A stretch of DNA of 64,000 nt from Ignavibacteriales bacterium (GTDB taxonomy: Bacteria > Bacteroidota > Ignavibacteria > Ignavibacteriales > Ignavibacteriaceae). The DNA lies in contig DPRR01000019.1 in the NCBI GenBank assembly GCA_003538625.1, forward strand, positions 124,001 through 188,000. Reading direction: 5' to 3'. The notes under the pieces are model-generated. The model was not told the DNA's origin. It worked only from the letters and a program-made list of their open reading frames with translations, and ran no database searches. Positions 53,820 to 63,384 of the stretch are shown here, piece after piece (the stretch's first letter is position 1; every line of letters begins with the position of its first letter). The translations under genes and the position numbers were made by a program.

Positions 53820-54084
53820 GCAATTTATTGCTGTTGGTCTTTAAAAAAATCTAAATTTTGGACTATTTTGGGAATATTTACACGACAAAACAGGTAATTA
53901 TTGCTTTATTAAAAAATTTTTAACGTCTCAGAATCAAACAAATAAAATAATTCATTCAGTTAAGGCGGATTTATTTAATTATCATTATTATAAGGTTAAC
54001 AAGATTATCATTGTTATTTGGATTTAAGTGTATTGAATTATTACTTATAAACTATTTATCAGAAAAATATTTTAGGAGCAAATT
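53820..54084. other. AT-rich intergenic region between TPR and PPK2 genes
   Basis: A small AGCAAT / ATTGCT hairpin occurs near 53819-53832; otherwise only A/T-rich sequence that presumably holds the PPK2 promoter. No open frame of note. Confidence 0.4.
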
Positions 54085-54948
54085 TTGAAAATTTCCAATT
54101 ATGAAATAAAACAGTCAAAACAAGTAAAGCTTTCAGACTATTCGACTAAAGACACCGCCGGGTTTAAATCAAAAGATGAAGCCAAAGAATTGCTGGAACA
54201 GAATATTGAAAAGATGATTGAACTTCAGGATAAATTATATGCACAGGATAAATATTCTTTGCTTCTTATTTTTCAGGCTATGGATGCCGCCGGAAAAGAT
54301 AGTACAATTAAACACGTTATGAGCGGACTTAATCCACAAGGCACGCAAGTATATAGCTTTAAACAGCCATCTAAAGAAGAACTTGATCACGGATATTTAT
54401 GGCGTATTCAAAAAGTTGTACCGGAAAGAGGAAGAATCGGAATTTTTAATCGTTCGCATTATGAGGAGGTTCTTGTTGTTAAAGTGCATGATTTGTTAAA
54501 ATCTCAACCTATACCGCAAGATTTAATTGATAAAAATATTTGGCAAAAACGGTATGAGCAAATATCTAACTTTGAAAATTATCTTTATGAAAATGGAACT
54601 ATAATATTAAAATTTTTCTTGCACGTTTCTAAAGACGAACAGAAAGAAAGATTTTTAGCAAGGATTGAAGATCAATCCAAGAATTGGAAATTTTCTGCCG
54701 CTGATGTTGAAGAAAGAAAATATTGGGATGATTATCAGAAAGCTTATGAAGAAGCAATATCCGCAACAAGCAGAAAAAATGCGCCATGGTACATTATACC
54801 TGCTGATAAAAAATGGTTTGCACGCTTACTTGTAAGCGAGGTAATTGTTGAAACCCTTAAAAAGTTAAAACTTGAATATCTAAAACTTTCTAAAGAGCGA
54901 TTAGCAGATTTACAAAAATCCAAAGAAGTACTTTTATCTCAGGATTAA
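54085..54948 (+). CDS. Polyphosphate kinase 2 family protein
   Basis: A 287-residue PPK2-family phosphotransferase, moving phosphate between polyphosphate and nucleotides. Walker A-like QAMDAAGKDSTIK near residues 68-80, the lid segment LWRIQKVVPERGRIGIFNRSHYEEVL near 110-135 and Arg/Lys residues (KRYEQI, KERFLARIED) match. The motif set looks like the class III-like group that uses AMP and ADP, but this is inference. The start is TTG at 54085, supported by AGGAG eight bases upstream. Monocistronic. Confidence 0.9.
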   Translation: MKISNYEIKQSKQVKLSDYSTKDTAGFKSKDEAKELLEQNIEKMIELQDKLYAQDKYSLLLIFQAMDAAGKDSTIKHVMSGLNPQGTQVYSFKQPSKEELDHGYLWRIQKVVPERGRIGIFNRSHYEEVLVVKVHDLLKSQPIPQDLIDKNIWQKRYEQISNFENYLYENGTIILKFFLHVSKDEQKERFLARIEDQSKNWKFSAADVEERKYWDDYQKAYEEAISATSRKNAPWYIIPADKKWFARLLVSEVIVETLKKLKLEYLKLSKERLADLQKSKEVLLSQD

Positions 54949-54980
54949 AAAAATTACGAAATTATTTTATTCATAAAGTC

Positions 54981-55340
54981 TTAAATAATTTCTTTAATTC
55001 TCTCTGGTGGTCTTGCAAGTATTGCTTTATCACCCTTTTCAACTATTGGTCTTTGTACAAGGTCGGGATTTTTTATCATTAAATCCAATATTTCATTCTC
55101 ATTAAGTTTTTCAATTTGTGATTTGAGTTTTTTAAACGCTTCATCATTTTTCCGCAATAGTTCTGATGGTTTCATTTTCATTTTGATCAAAAGCGATTTG
55201 AGTTTGGATTTTGTAAACGGGTCTATGTAATAGTTTATCTTTTCAAAATCAACACCCAGCTCTGAGAAAGCTTTTGCAATTTTTCTGCAAGTAGTGCATG
55301 TCGGTTTTTCATAAACCTTAATTTTATTTAACGATTTCAT
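54981..55340 (-). CDS. ArsC/Spx-family protein
   Basis: A 119-residue thioredoxin-fold protein. The YEKPTCTTCRKIAKAF segment holds CxxC at residues 15-18, and ends with NPDLVQRPIVEKGDKAILARPPERI, the ArsC Arg triad region. True arsenate reductases of this family use one Cys and glutaredoxin, Spx proteins use CxxC, so it could be either a reductase or a redox-sensitive regulator; no RNA polymerase-binding features can be judged. AAGGGATAC lies before the ATG. Confidence 0.87.
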   Translation of the reverse strand: MKSLNKIKVYEKPTCTTCRKIAKAFSELGVDFEKINYYIDPFTKSKLKSLLIKMKMKPSELLRKNDEAFKKLKSQIEKLNENEILDLMIKNPDLVQRPIVEKGDKAILARPPERIKEII

Positions 55341-55486
55341 TTGTATCCCTTATTTAAATATAGTTTTTAATTAGTAACTGCTTTGTTTGAGTCTTAACAT
55401 AAAAATATTATCAAAACATTGAACTATTCTAAATAAATCATGTAATTTGATCTATTAAAATATCCATTTTTTCTAAAAGGTAATTT

Positions 55487-58174
55487 ATGAAATATCTTCT
55501 TACATTTTTGTTTGCATTTGTAATTTCAGTTGCCTCGTACTCTCAAAATTATAAAGAGGTAAAAATTTATATCCAAACACTTCAGGATATCACTGAATTG
55601 CAAAATCTGGGCTTAGAATTTGATCATCCGCAGATAACAAAAGATAACTCAATTATAGTTTTTTTGGATGAGGATGATTTTCAAAAACTTCAGATGACAA
55701 GTTTTAACTTTGAAATATTAATCGATGATTGGTTTGAATATTACTCAAATCAACCAAAACTTTCAGAATCTGAAAAAGCAGAAATTATGCAGAAGAGTAA
55801 AGACAGTTATGGTGTGGAAGGATTTGGTTTTGGTTCTATGGGAGGCTTTTATACTTTGGCAGAGGTTATCACCAAATTGGATAGTATGAGACTGCTCTAT
55901 CCAAACTTAATTACCAGTAAAGTTTCTATCGGTAATACTGTTGAAAACCGACCTATTTACATGGTAAAGATTTCTGACAATCCTGATGTGGATGAGAACG
56001 AACCTGAGATACTTTACACTGCTCTTCATCATGCAAGAGAACCACAAAGCATGATGCAAATGATTTATTTTATGTATTATCTTTTAGAAAATTACAGCAC
56101 AAGTCCTTCCGTGCAATATATCGTTAATAACCGGGAGTTATATTTTATTCCTGTTTTCAATCCGGATGGATATGAGTACAACCATATTACCAATCCAAAT
56201 GGCGGTGGAATGTGGAGAAAGAACCGCAAAAATAATGGTGGAAGTTACGGTGTTGATCTTAACAGAAATTATGGACCATATGTTTACTGGAATGCACCAA
56301 ATGGCGGTTCAAGTACAACTCCATCAAGCGATACTTACAGAGGAACAGCACCTTTTTCTGAACCTGAAACAAATAGTATGAAAGAATTTCTTGCAACCAG
56401 ATATTTTAAGAATGCGCTTAATTATCATACTTACAGCAATTTATTGATTTATCCTTATGGTGCTCTTGGACATGAAACTGCTGATACCGCAATTTTCCGT
56501 GAGTTTGCCCGCGATATAACCGCTTATAACGGATACACATATGGACTCGATTTAGAGACTGTCGGTTACAGTACAAGAGGTAACAGTGATGATTATTTTT
56601 ATGATGGTGATACTGTATTAAATCATGGAAAAATATTTGCAATGACCCCGGAAGTTGGAAGTACAGGTTTCTGGCCAAGTCAGGCAGAAATATTTCCGCT
56701 TGCGATCGAAAATTTAAAACCAAATTTATACTATGCTTTAGTTGCGGGTGATTATGTACAACCAATAAATCCTAGTTTTAGCCAGCAATATTTTAATGGT
56801 GGAGATAATGTTGAATTGATTGTTCCTCAATTACGAAATAAAGGATTAAGTGATGCATCAAGTATATCTCTTTCACTGGAATTGGATAATCCTTTAATCA
56901 CTATTACCTCAGGTCCGATAAATGTCGGCGATATTGCAGCACGCACAACAGTCAGCAATAATCAAAATTTCTCATTCACTTTAGATAATACAATGCCTGC
57001 AGACGTTAATGTTAAAATGTACCTGACTGTTTCTACAGCCGGGACATCTATGTTTACAGATACATTAAGTTTTATAACCGGCACGCCGATAATTGTTTTT
57101 GCTGATACAACAAATGATCCGTTATTACTCTGGAATATTACCGCTACACCATCATTACCAAAGTGGGAAGCAACTAATTTATCATTCCATTCTTCACCAA
57201 CTTCATTTACAGATAGTAAAACCGGTAATTATTCAAGCAGTGCCACAGTAACAATGACTTTAAAAAACGCTATCGATCTTTCCGCTAATGATCATCCGAG
57301 ATTAAATTTCTGGACAAAGTATGATATTGAAACTGATTATGATTACGGGCAAGTTGAAATATCTACAAATAACGGGAGCACCTGGATTCCGCTTTCAGGT
57401 TCATATACAAACCCTGGAACAGGGAGTTTTCAACCTTCAGGCGAACCGCTCTATGACGGCATACAATCAAATTGGGTTAACGAAGTAATGGATTTATCTA
57501 ATTATAACTCCAACCAGGTTAAATTTAAATTTGAATTAAAAACAGATGCCTCATTAGTTAAAGATGGCTGGTATGTAGATGATATAGGCGTACTTGTTTA
57601 TGGAATTGTACCTGTTGAATTAACATCTTTTACTGCCATTACAAAAAATGAAAATGTTGTATTAAACTGGATTACATCCACAGAAACAAATAATATGGGA
57701 TTTGATATTGAAAGAAGATCTGTAAAATCAAATTCAGGCTGGCAAAAGATGGGATTTATTAATGGCAAAGGGACAACAACAGAAAAAACATCTTACTCTT
57801 TTGTTGATAAGAACCCTGTTGAAGGCAAATCTTATTACAGATTAAAACAGATTGATTTCGATGGTTCTTCAAAAATCTATAATTCTATTCAAGTTGATTT
57901 TGAAACCGTAAAAGAATATTCGCTTGCACAAAACTATCCTAATCCATTTAATCCAACCACAGAAATTAATTTCTCACTTGCTAATTCAGGTTACGTTACT
58001 CTAAAAGTATTTAATATTCTTGGGTCTGAGGTTGCTACCCTTATTGATGGATTTATGGAAACTGGTAAGCATAGTGTTAAATTTAATGCGCAGGATTTTA
58101 CATCTGGAGTGTACTTTTACTCAATAAAAGCTGATAACTTTACATCCACCCGTAAAATGATGTTAATGAAATAG
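55487..58174 (+). CDS. T9SS-exported M14 zinc carboxypeptidase
   Basis: An 895-residue secreted protease. Signal peptide about 1-19 (VASYSQ), a propeptide-like region to about 120, and a peptidase M14 domain (about 120-425): zinc ligands HHAREP near 182, substrate Arg/Asn in VDLNRNYG near 257, the third zinc His in NYHTYSNLLIYPYG near 310, and the catalytic Glu in MTPEVGSTGFWP near 385. Beta-sandwich domains follow (about 430-540, and a MAM/LamG-like one about 545-705), then the FN3-like linker and T9SS sorting domain (AQNYPNPFNPTTEINF to RKMMLMK). Expected to act outside the cell on peptides. Confidence 0.93.
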   Translation: MKYLLTFLFAFVISVASYSQNYKEVKIYIQTLQDITELQNLGLEFDHPQITKDNSIIVFLDEDDFQKLQMTSFNFEILIDDWFEYYSNQPKLSESEKAEIMQKSKDSYGVEGFGFGSMGGFYTLAEVITKLDSMRLLYPNLITSKVSIGNTVENRPIYMVKISDNPDVDENEPEILYTALHHAREPQSMMQMIYFMYYLLENYSTSPSVQYIVNNRELYFIPVFNPDGYEYNHITNPNGGGMWRKNRKNNGGSYGVDLNRNYGPYVYWNAPNGGSSTTPSSDTYRGTAPFSEPETNSMKEFLATRYFKNALNYHTYSNLLIYPYGALGHETADTAIFREFARDITAYNGYTYGLDLETVGYSTRGNSDDYFYDGDTVLNHGKIFAMTPEVGSTGFWPSQAEIFPLAIENLKPNLYYALVAGDYVQPINPSFSQQYFNGGDNVELIVPQLRNKGLSDASSISLSLELDNPLITITSGPINVGDIAARTTVSNNQNFSFTLDNTMPADVNVKMYLTVSTAGTSMFTDTLSFITGTPIIVFADTTNDPLLLWNITATPSLPKWEATNLSFHSSPTSFTDSKTGNYSSSATVTMTLKNAIDLSANDHPRLNFWTKYDIETDYDYGQVEISTNNGSTWIPLSGSYTNPGTGSFQPSGEPLYDGIQSNWVNEVMDLSNYNSNQVKFKFELKTDASLVKDGWYVDDIGVLVYGIVPVELTSFTAITKNENVVLNWITSTETNNMGFDIERRSVKSNSGWQKMGFINGKGTTTEKTSYSFVDKNPVEGKSYYRLKQIDFDGSSKIYNSIQVDFETVKEYSLAQNYPNPFNPTTEINFSLANSGYVTLKVFNILGSEVATLIDGFMETGKHSVKFNAQDFTSGVYFYSIKADNFTSTRKMMLMK

Positions 58175-58204
58175 TTTATTGATCTGAATTTTTTGAATAA
58201 AAAA

Positions 58205-58228
58205 AAGGCGATTCATTTGAATCGCCTT
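58205..58228. terminator. Hairpin terminator between convergent genes
   Basis: AAGGCGATTCA (58205-58215) is the exact reverse complement of TGAATCGCCTT (58218-58228). On the minus strand it is followed by a T run (A run at 58197-58206), so it fits the cytochrome gene best. Confidence 0.75.
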
Positions 58229-58248
58229 AGTTCTAAATTTTACTTTAT

Positions 58249-58674
58249 TCATTGCGTAAGCAGATAATCTGCAATCTTACCCAAATCTTTTACATCTTTA
58301 TTCCCGTAGGATGGCATAATTCCGTTCGGATATTTTTCTCTGTAAACTTTAAATCTATCTGAATCCATAAATGAATTTGGATTACGAAGATAGTTTATCA
58401 GATTATCTCTGCTGCTCCAGAACTCTTTTAATCCTTTTAATGTTGGTGCCATATTGGTTCCTGCAAGATCAGCTCCGTGGCAATTTGTGCATCCAAAAGA
58501 CATTACAAGTTTTTCTCCTGTTAATTCTTCAGATGATTGCTGACCCATAGGAGAATCACTCATTCCGGAAAAATCTTTAACCGGCATCTCGTCTTCTTTT
58601 GTTAAACGACCGATCATAAAAAGAATAATAAATAAAATTAAAAAAGCGGCTACCCATATTTGAGGTTTTGTCAT
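58249..58674 (-). CDS. Membrane-anchored monohaem cytochrome c
   Basis: A 141-residue class I cytochrome c. One N-terminal membrane helix (about 6-22) anchors it. The haem motif is CTNCH near residue 57-61 in SFGCTNCHGADLAG, and the axial Met is probably in NGIMPSYGNKDV near 117. It probably accepts or donates electrons in the periplasm. The gene is monocistronic; the SIMPL protein gene lies upstream on the same strand 40 bases away. Confidence 0.9.
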   Translation of the reverse strand: MTKPQIWVAAFLILFIILFMIGRLTKEDEMPVKDFSGMSDSPMGQQSSEELTGEKLVMSFGCTNCHGADLAGTNMAPTLKGLKEFWSSRDNLINYLRNPNSFMDSDRFKVYREKYPNGIMPSYGNKDVKDLGKIADYLLTQ

Positions 58675-58715
58675 ATTTCCATTATCAATTTGTTAAAGAA
58701 AAAACTTTGTTAAAA

Positions 58716-59447
58716 CTATTCTATCTCAAAAGATGCATTTACAACTCCAACTATTTCTTTCTCAATAGAACTAAGATCATTTATTCCATAATCAGAAACT
58801 GCATTCGAAAATTTTGGAGTAATTTGCAGAACGCCCATTCTTGCATTTCGCATAGGACCAAGTTCTCTATCAGTAGCTTCTGCAATTTTTTGTGCTCTTA
58901 TCATCGCATCTTTTGCTGCCGCTGCCTGAATTTCAATTTTCAAATCCGCCATTTTGGTATAATGATATTCCGGCTGCTCAACATTAAAATTTACCCCTTT
59001 TTGAATGAGCGATGTTATATCTAAAGAAATATCTTTAATAAGATTTACATCCGATGATTGAATTTGCATACGCTGGCTGTAAACATATCCTATAACTCTT
59101 CCTGTTTGATAACCTTGTTCGCTCATTTCATAAACAGGATAATTATTTATTGTAAAAAATTCTATTTTGTCTTTAGAAAATCCTTTACCATTAAGATACG
59201 TAATTAGTATCGGTTTCTGTCTGTTCAATTCTGCATATGCATTTTCAGAAGTTGATGATTGAACAGAAATAGTTCCGCGCAGAAAACCAAGGTCTGAAAC
59301 GATTTCTTTTTTGGCGGATCCGGTTACGCTTATTGTTTGGTTAGCTTGTTGATTCGATTTCCAGGCGTTTGTAAAAACCACAACTCCGATAATGAAGCTA
59401 ATCCCAATCAGCACGGCGGGAAGAAACAAATCGCTCTTTTTTTCCAT
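58716..59447 (-). CDS. SIMPL-domain (DUF541) envelope protein
   Basis: A 243-residue protein with one N-terminal membrane helix (about 8-28) and a SIMPL/DUF541 domain (TISVTGSAKKEIVSDLGFL near 42, then ENAYAELNRQKPILITYL, and AAAAKDAMIRAQKIAEATDRELG near 180). These oligomeric envelope proteins have been linked to oxidative stress and antigen display, without a firm biochemical role. I chose the ATG at 59447; an upstream frame start at 59522 adds 25 residues that would precede the membrane helix and has no ribosome site. Confidence 0.85.
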   Translation of the reverse strand: MEKKSDLFLPAVLIGISFIIGVVVFTNAWKSNQQANQTISVTGSAKKEIVSDLGFLRGTISVQSSTSENAYAELNRQKPILITYLNGKGFSKDKIEFFTINNYPVYEMSEQGYQTGRVIGYVYSQRMQIQSSDVNLIKDISLDITSLIQKGVNFNVEQPEYHYTKMADLKIEIQAAAAKDAMIRAQKIAEATDRELGPMRNARMGVLQITPKFSNAVSDYGINDLSSIEKEIVGVVNASFEIE

Positions 59448-59573
59448 TTTTTTTATTGAATTTTTTGTTTTTAAATGTGTTAAAACGTTTGGCAACTTAT
59501 CAAAAAAGAGCAATTTTAACAACAGGATTTGATTGGTATCTTATCATACATAATTAACTTTATCTCAAAACTT

Positions 59574-61649
59574 ATGAAAAATCCAAATAAACTTATAAAC
59601 GAAAAAAGTCCCTATCTCCTGCAGCATGCTTACAATCCGGTTGACTGGTTTCCGTGGGGTGACGAAGCTTTTGAGAAAGCCCGGAAAGAAGACAAGCCAA
59701 TTTTTCTTTCCATCGGTTACTCAACCTGCCACTGGTGTCACGTGATGGAAAAAGAATCATTTGAAGACGAAGACGTTGCAAAATTGATGAACGATACTTT
59801 TGTATCAATAAAAGTTGATCGCGAAGAGCGTCCGGATATTGATGGAATTTATATGGCAGTTTGCCAGATGATTTCGGGGAGCGGCGGCTGGCCTCTTACA
59901 ATAGTGATGACACCTGATAAGAAACCATTTTTTACTGGCACTTATTTTCCTAAGCGCAATAGATTTAATCGAATTGGGATGATGGAGCTGATCCCAAAAT
60001 TAAAAGAAGTATGGCAAACTAAAAAAGATGAGGTGCTGAAATCTGCAAATGAAATTTCTTTATCACTTAACAGATTGAATTTGATTTCAGATACAATGGA
60101 AATTACTGAAACTATTCTTGATAAATCATATAATGAGTTACGAGATCGATTTGATGATATAAATGGTGGTTTTGGCAATGCTCCAAAGTTTCCCTCGCCG
60201 CATAATCTTTTATTTTTATTGCGTCACTGGAAAAGAAAAAATGAACCCAAAGCACTTGAGATGGTTGAAAAAACATTAACCAAAATGCGGTACGGTGGGG
60301 TTTATGATCACTTAGGATTTGGATTTGCCCGTTACTCGACTGATCAGCATTGGCTAGTACCCCACTTTGAAAAAATGCTTTATGATCAGGCAATGTTAGC
60401 GATGGCATACACAGAAACTTATCTGGCAACAAAAAATGATTTTTATAAAAAAATTACTGAAGAAATTTTGGAATATGTTCTCAGAGATATGACACACCCT
60501 GAAGGTGGATTTTATTCCGCAGAAGATGCTGATAGTGAAGGTGAAGAAGGCAAATTTTATTTATGGGATGCTGATGAGATAAGAAATGTTTTGGATAAAA
60601 ATGAATCGGATTTTGCAATTAAGATTTTTAATATCGCTGATGACGGTAACTGGATTGATGAATCAAAGGGGATGATGCCTGGAACCAACATTCTACATTT
60701 TAATAAATCGATAAAAGAATTTTCTGAAGAATTTAACATTAGTGAGAGTGATCTTTTAAATAAGTTAGAATCTATTCGAAAAAAACTTTTTGATTACAGA
60801 GAAAAAAGAATTCATCCGTATAAAGATGATAAAATTTTAACTGATTGGAATGGTTTGATGATCTCTGCATTTGCAAAAGCAGCTCAGGCGTTTAATAATA
60901 AAAAGTTTGCCGATGCTGCTGTTAATGCTTACTCATTTATCGAAAAAAAACTAATGGATAGGGACGGACATTTAATTCATCGTTACCGGAATGATGAGTC
61001 CGGCTTAACTGCACATATAGATGATTATGCATTTATTATTAACGCACTAATTGATCTTTATGAAACAACATTTGAAATCAGATATCTTAAACGATCAGTT
61101 CAATTAAATGATATATTGATGAAGGAATTCTGGGACGAGAAAAATGGCGGATTTTATTTTGTGTCCTCAACAAGTGAGCAGCTTATTTCCAGACAAAAGG
61201 ATGTCTACGATGGTGCAATTCCATCGGGCAATTCAATCGCTTTATTAAATCTTATAAGACTATCCAGATATACGGCTAACATTTATTTTGAAAAGAAAGC
61301 TGCTAAACTTGTAAAACATTTTTCAGGATTTATTTCAAAGTCTCCTTCAGCATTTTGTATGTTTATGTGCGGATTAGACTTTTTGTTTTCATCATCAACA
61401 GAAATTGTAATTGTTTCTGATCAAACAGACAGTACTTTTACCGAAGGGATAGATTTTATCAGAAGCGTTTATAACCCAAATAAAATTGTGATTAGTAAAG
61501 ACGAAAGCAATCAAAGTGAACTTACAGAATTAGTCTCCTTTGTAAAGGAAATGAAACTGAAAAATAATATGACGACATTTTTTGTTTGTCGCGATTATAC
61601 CTGCAATCAACCCGTGAATACATTACAGGAATTAAAAAAACTTCTTTAA
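59574..61649 (+). CDS. DUF255 thioredoxin-domain protein (YyaL/SSP411-like)
   Basis: A 691-residue cytoplasmic protein. N-terminal thioredoxin-fold DUF255 with NEKSPYLLQHAYNPVDW, STCHWCHVMEKESF (CxxC near residues 48-51) and KVDREERPDIDG, then a glycosidase-like (alpha/alpha) six-hairpin domain (GGVYDHLGFGFARYSTD, GFYSAEDADSEGEEGKFY, LTDWNGLMISAFAKA). The family (YyaL, SPATA20) is widespread but of unsettled function. I chose the ATG at 59574 since homologous starts usually begin just before the PNKLINEKSPYLL stretch; an in-frame start at 59529 adds 15 residues. Divergent from the SIMPL gene. Confidence 0.93.
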   Translation: MKNPNKLINEKSPYLLQHAYNPVDWFPWGDEAFEKARKEDKPIFLSIGYSTCHWCHVMEKESFEDEDVAKLMNDTFVSIKVDREERPDIDGIYMAVCQMISGSGGWPLTIVMTPDKKPFFTGTYFPKRNRFNRIGMMELIPKLKEVWQTKKDEVLKSANEISLSLNRLNLISDTMEITETILDKSYNELRDRFDDINGGFGNAPKFPSPHNLLFLLRHWKRKNEPKALEMVEKTLTKMRYGGVYDHLGFGFARYSTDQHWLVPHFEKMLYDQAMLAMAYTETYLATKNDFYKKITEEILEYVLRDMTHPEGGFYSAEDADSEGEEGKFYLWDADEIRNVLDKNESDFAIKIFNIADDGNWIDESKGMMPGTNILHFNKSIKEFSEEFNISESDLLNKLESIRKKLFDYREKRIHPYKDDKILTDWNGLMISAFAKAAQAFNNKKFADAAVNAYSFIEKKLMDRDGHLIHRYRNDESGLTAHIDDYAFIINALIDLYETTFEIRYLKRSVQLNDILMKEFWDEKNGGFYFVSSTSEQLISRQKDVYDGAIPSGNSIALLNLIRLSRYTANIYFEKKAAKLVKHFSGFISKSPSAFCMFMCGLDFLFSSSTEIVIVSDQTDSTFTEGIDFIRSVYNPNKIVISKDESNQSELTELVSFVKEMKLKNNMTTFFVCRDYTCNQPVNTLQELKKLL

Positions 61650-61737
61650 TTATAGCTATTTGTTCATGTTTAAGTAGATATTTAAACTTTGTTAGACTAA
61701 TTTTGTTGCATTACCTATATAAATCTGGAGATTTAAT

Positions 61738-63306
61738 GTGAGTTCAGATAATAAGTTTGTCAGATCATTAATTGAAAACGCCAAGCAGGGCAACAATGCT
61801 GCCATTGAACAGCTATTCCAGATGAATCTTGGGAAAATTTATGCATTTGCTTTACGACTTACCGCCAATAAAACCCTGGCTGAAACTATCACAAAACAAA
61901 CCTTTATTGAAGCCTGGAAAAAAATGAATTTAGTCCGAACTGATGCTTCATTTCTTAAATGGTTAAGTGCAATTACCGTCTATCAAACCATAGATACGCT
62001 TCGCTCTAAAAAGCAAAAAACAAAAATTGATCATAGTGAGTTAAAAGAACTTGAATCAAAAGATGAACTGGATAAGCATATTCTTGAATTACCTGATCAG
62101 GAGAGAATGATTTTTGTCCTCAATAAAATTGAAGGATATACGATTGAAGAAATTTCTGATCTAATGGGGATTAAAAAAGATCAGGTGAAAAATCATTTAG
62201 AACTTGCGATACAAAAACTTGTTGAAAGTGAACCTTCTCTTTCTAATGAAGCGGTAATGATAGCAAATATTTCAAAAGTTGTTCCTGAGCTTCAGCCCTC
62301 TAACCAAGTTAGAGATGGAATCTTTTCATATATAATGGATGAAAAAATTCGTGAGCAAAAAGAGCAGGAATATATTGCCGCAGCCCTGGCTGAAACAGAG
62401 AAGCAGGAAAAAAGCGAAGAAGAAATATTTCCCGAAGCAAAAGAAGAAGTAGCTCAAAAAGAAATTGACAGATCCAAAAAGAATTTTAAAATAAACGTTG
62501 AAATTTTAAAAAAAGCCGGATACACGATCCTGGGTATAATTATAATAATAGTTCTTTATAATTTTTTAACTTCGTCCGGCGGCGGATGGGAGACCATTCA
62601 ATTTACCGGAAAACCTCTATTAGATAATACAATTATGAAGAATGGCGATTTTTTTGACGACCAAAATACTATTAAGACTGATTCAACCTCTTCTGTTACC
62701 GTTTCAATTCCAGATATGGGTAGATTATTAATTGATAATTCAACTATAGTTTCTCGCACTAAAAACAAAAATGAAATAAGTTTAGAAAAGGGTCAAATCA
62801 GAAAATTTGAAGGTGATGCTGCGAGTGTATTTACTGTACTGACTCCTCTCGCAAAATTTACAGAGTTGTACAAAGGGGGGGCATTTCGATTAAATGTTGA
62901 AGCAAGTGGGACATGTAAATTAACAGTTGAAAGCGGTTGGGTTATTGTTAATATTAAAGAATTTGATTCTTACGTTCCAAAGAATTTTGGTTGTTTGATT
63001 ACAAGAGGGAAATATGCAATTCCTTATCCTTCGGATTCTTCACCGGAACTAATTAGTCTGCTTGAAAACTTTTCCGGCATTAATGATGTATCTATTGGAA
63101 CCATTTTATCATTGGTTACAAAAAAAGAATCACTTTCACTGTGGCATCTGCTGCAATTAGTCAGCAGCGAAAATCGCTTTATAGTTTTTGATAAACTTAA
63201 CGAACTTGTTCCTGCACCCGGGACTGTTACAAAGGAAGGGATACAAGCTTTAAATAAGTCCATGCTTTTAGATTGGCGCCAAGAGATTGAATTGAAGATG
63301 GATTAA
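61738..63306 (+). CDS. Membrane-tethered ECF sigma factor fused to a FecR-type domain
   Basis: A 522-residue fusion. Residues about 15-90 are a sigma-70 region 2 (EQLFQMNLGKIYAFALRLTANKTLAE, in part), 105-155 region 4 (DQERMIFVLNKIEGYTIEEI). A charged Glu/Lys linker spans about 190-255, a membrane helix about 261-279 (TILGIIIIIVLYNFL), and a FecR-like domain follows (SSVTVSIPDMGRLLIDN, GQIRKFEGDAASVFTVLTP, AFRLNVEASGTCKLTVESGWV). Usually sigma and FecR anti-sigma are separate; here one chain would hold the sigma at the membrane. GTG at 61738 is the start, with GGAG eight bases upstream; a TAATTTTG -7-like box is at 61698-61705. Release by proteolysis is inference. Confidence 0.88.
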   Translation: MSSDNKFVRSLIENAKQGNNAAIEQLFQMNLGKIYAFALRLTANKTLAETITKQTFIEAWKKMNLVRTDASFLKWLSAITVYQTIDTLRSKKQKTKIDHSELKELESKDELDKHILELPDQERMIFVLNKIEGYTIEEISDLMGIKKDQVKNHLELAIQKLVESEPSLSNEAVMIANISKVVPELQPSNQVRDGIFSYIMDEKIREQKEQEYIAAALAETEKQEKSEEEIFPEAKEEVAQKEIDRSKKNFKINVEILKKAGYTILGIIIIIVLYNFLTSSGGGWETIQFTGKPLLDNTIMKNGDFFDDQNTIKTDSTSSVTVSIPDMGRLLIDNSTIVSRTKNKNEISLEKGQIRKFEGDAASVFTVLTPLAKFTELYKGGAFRLNVEASGTCKLTVESGWVIVNIKEFDSYVPKNFGCLITRGKYAIPYPSDSSPELISLLENFSGINDVSIGTILSLVTKKESLSLWHLLQLVSSENRFIVFDKLNELVPAPGTVTKEGIQALNKSMLLDWRQEIELKMD

Positions 63307-63324
63307 TTCATAATACTTCTATTA

Positions 63325-63357
63325 AAAAACCCAATTCATTTTAAGAATTGGGTTTTT
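63325..63357. terminator. Bidirectional hairpin terminator
   Basis: A perfect 13-bp stem, AAAAACCCAATTC (63325-63337) with GAATTGGGTTTTT (63345-63357), between two convergent genes, with A/T runs within the arms. Confidence 0.85.
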
Positions 63358-63384
63358 AGTTTTAAATGAAAAATAATATAAAAT

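Noticed and set aside
59448..59522. Longer N-terminus for the SIMPL protein
   Set aside because: The extra 25 residues have no ribosome site and would displace the membrane helix from the N-terminus.
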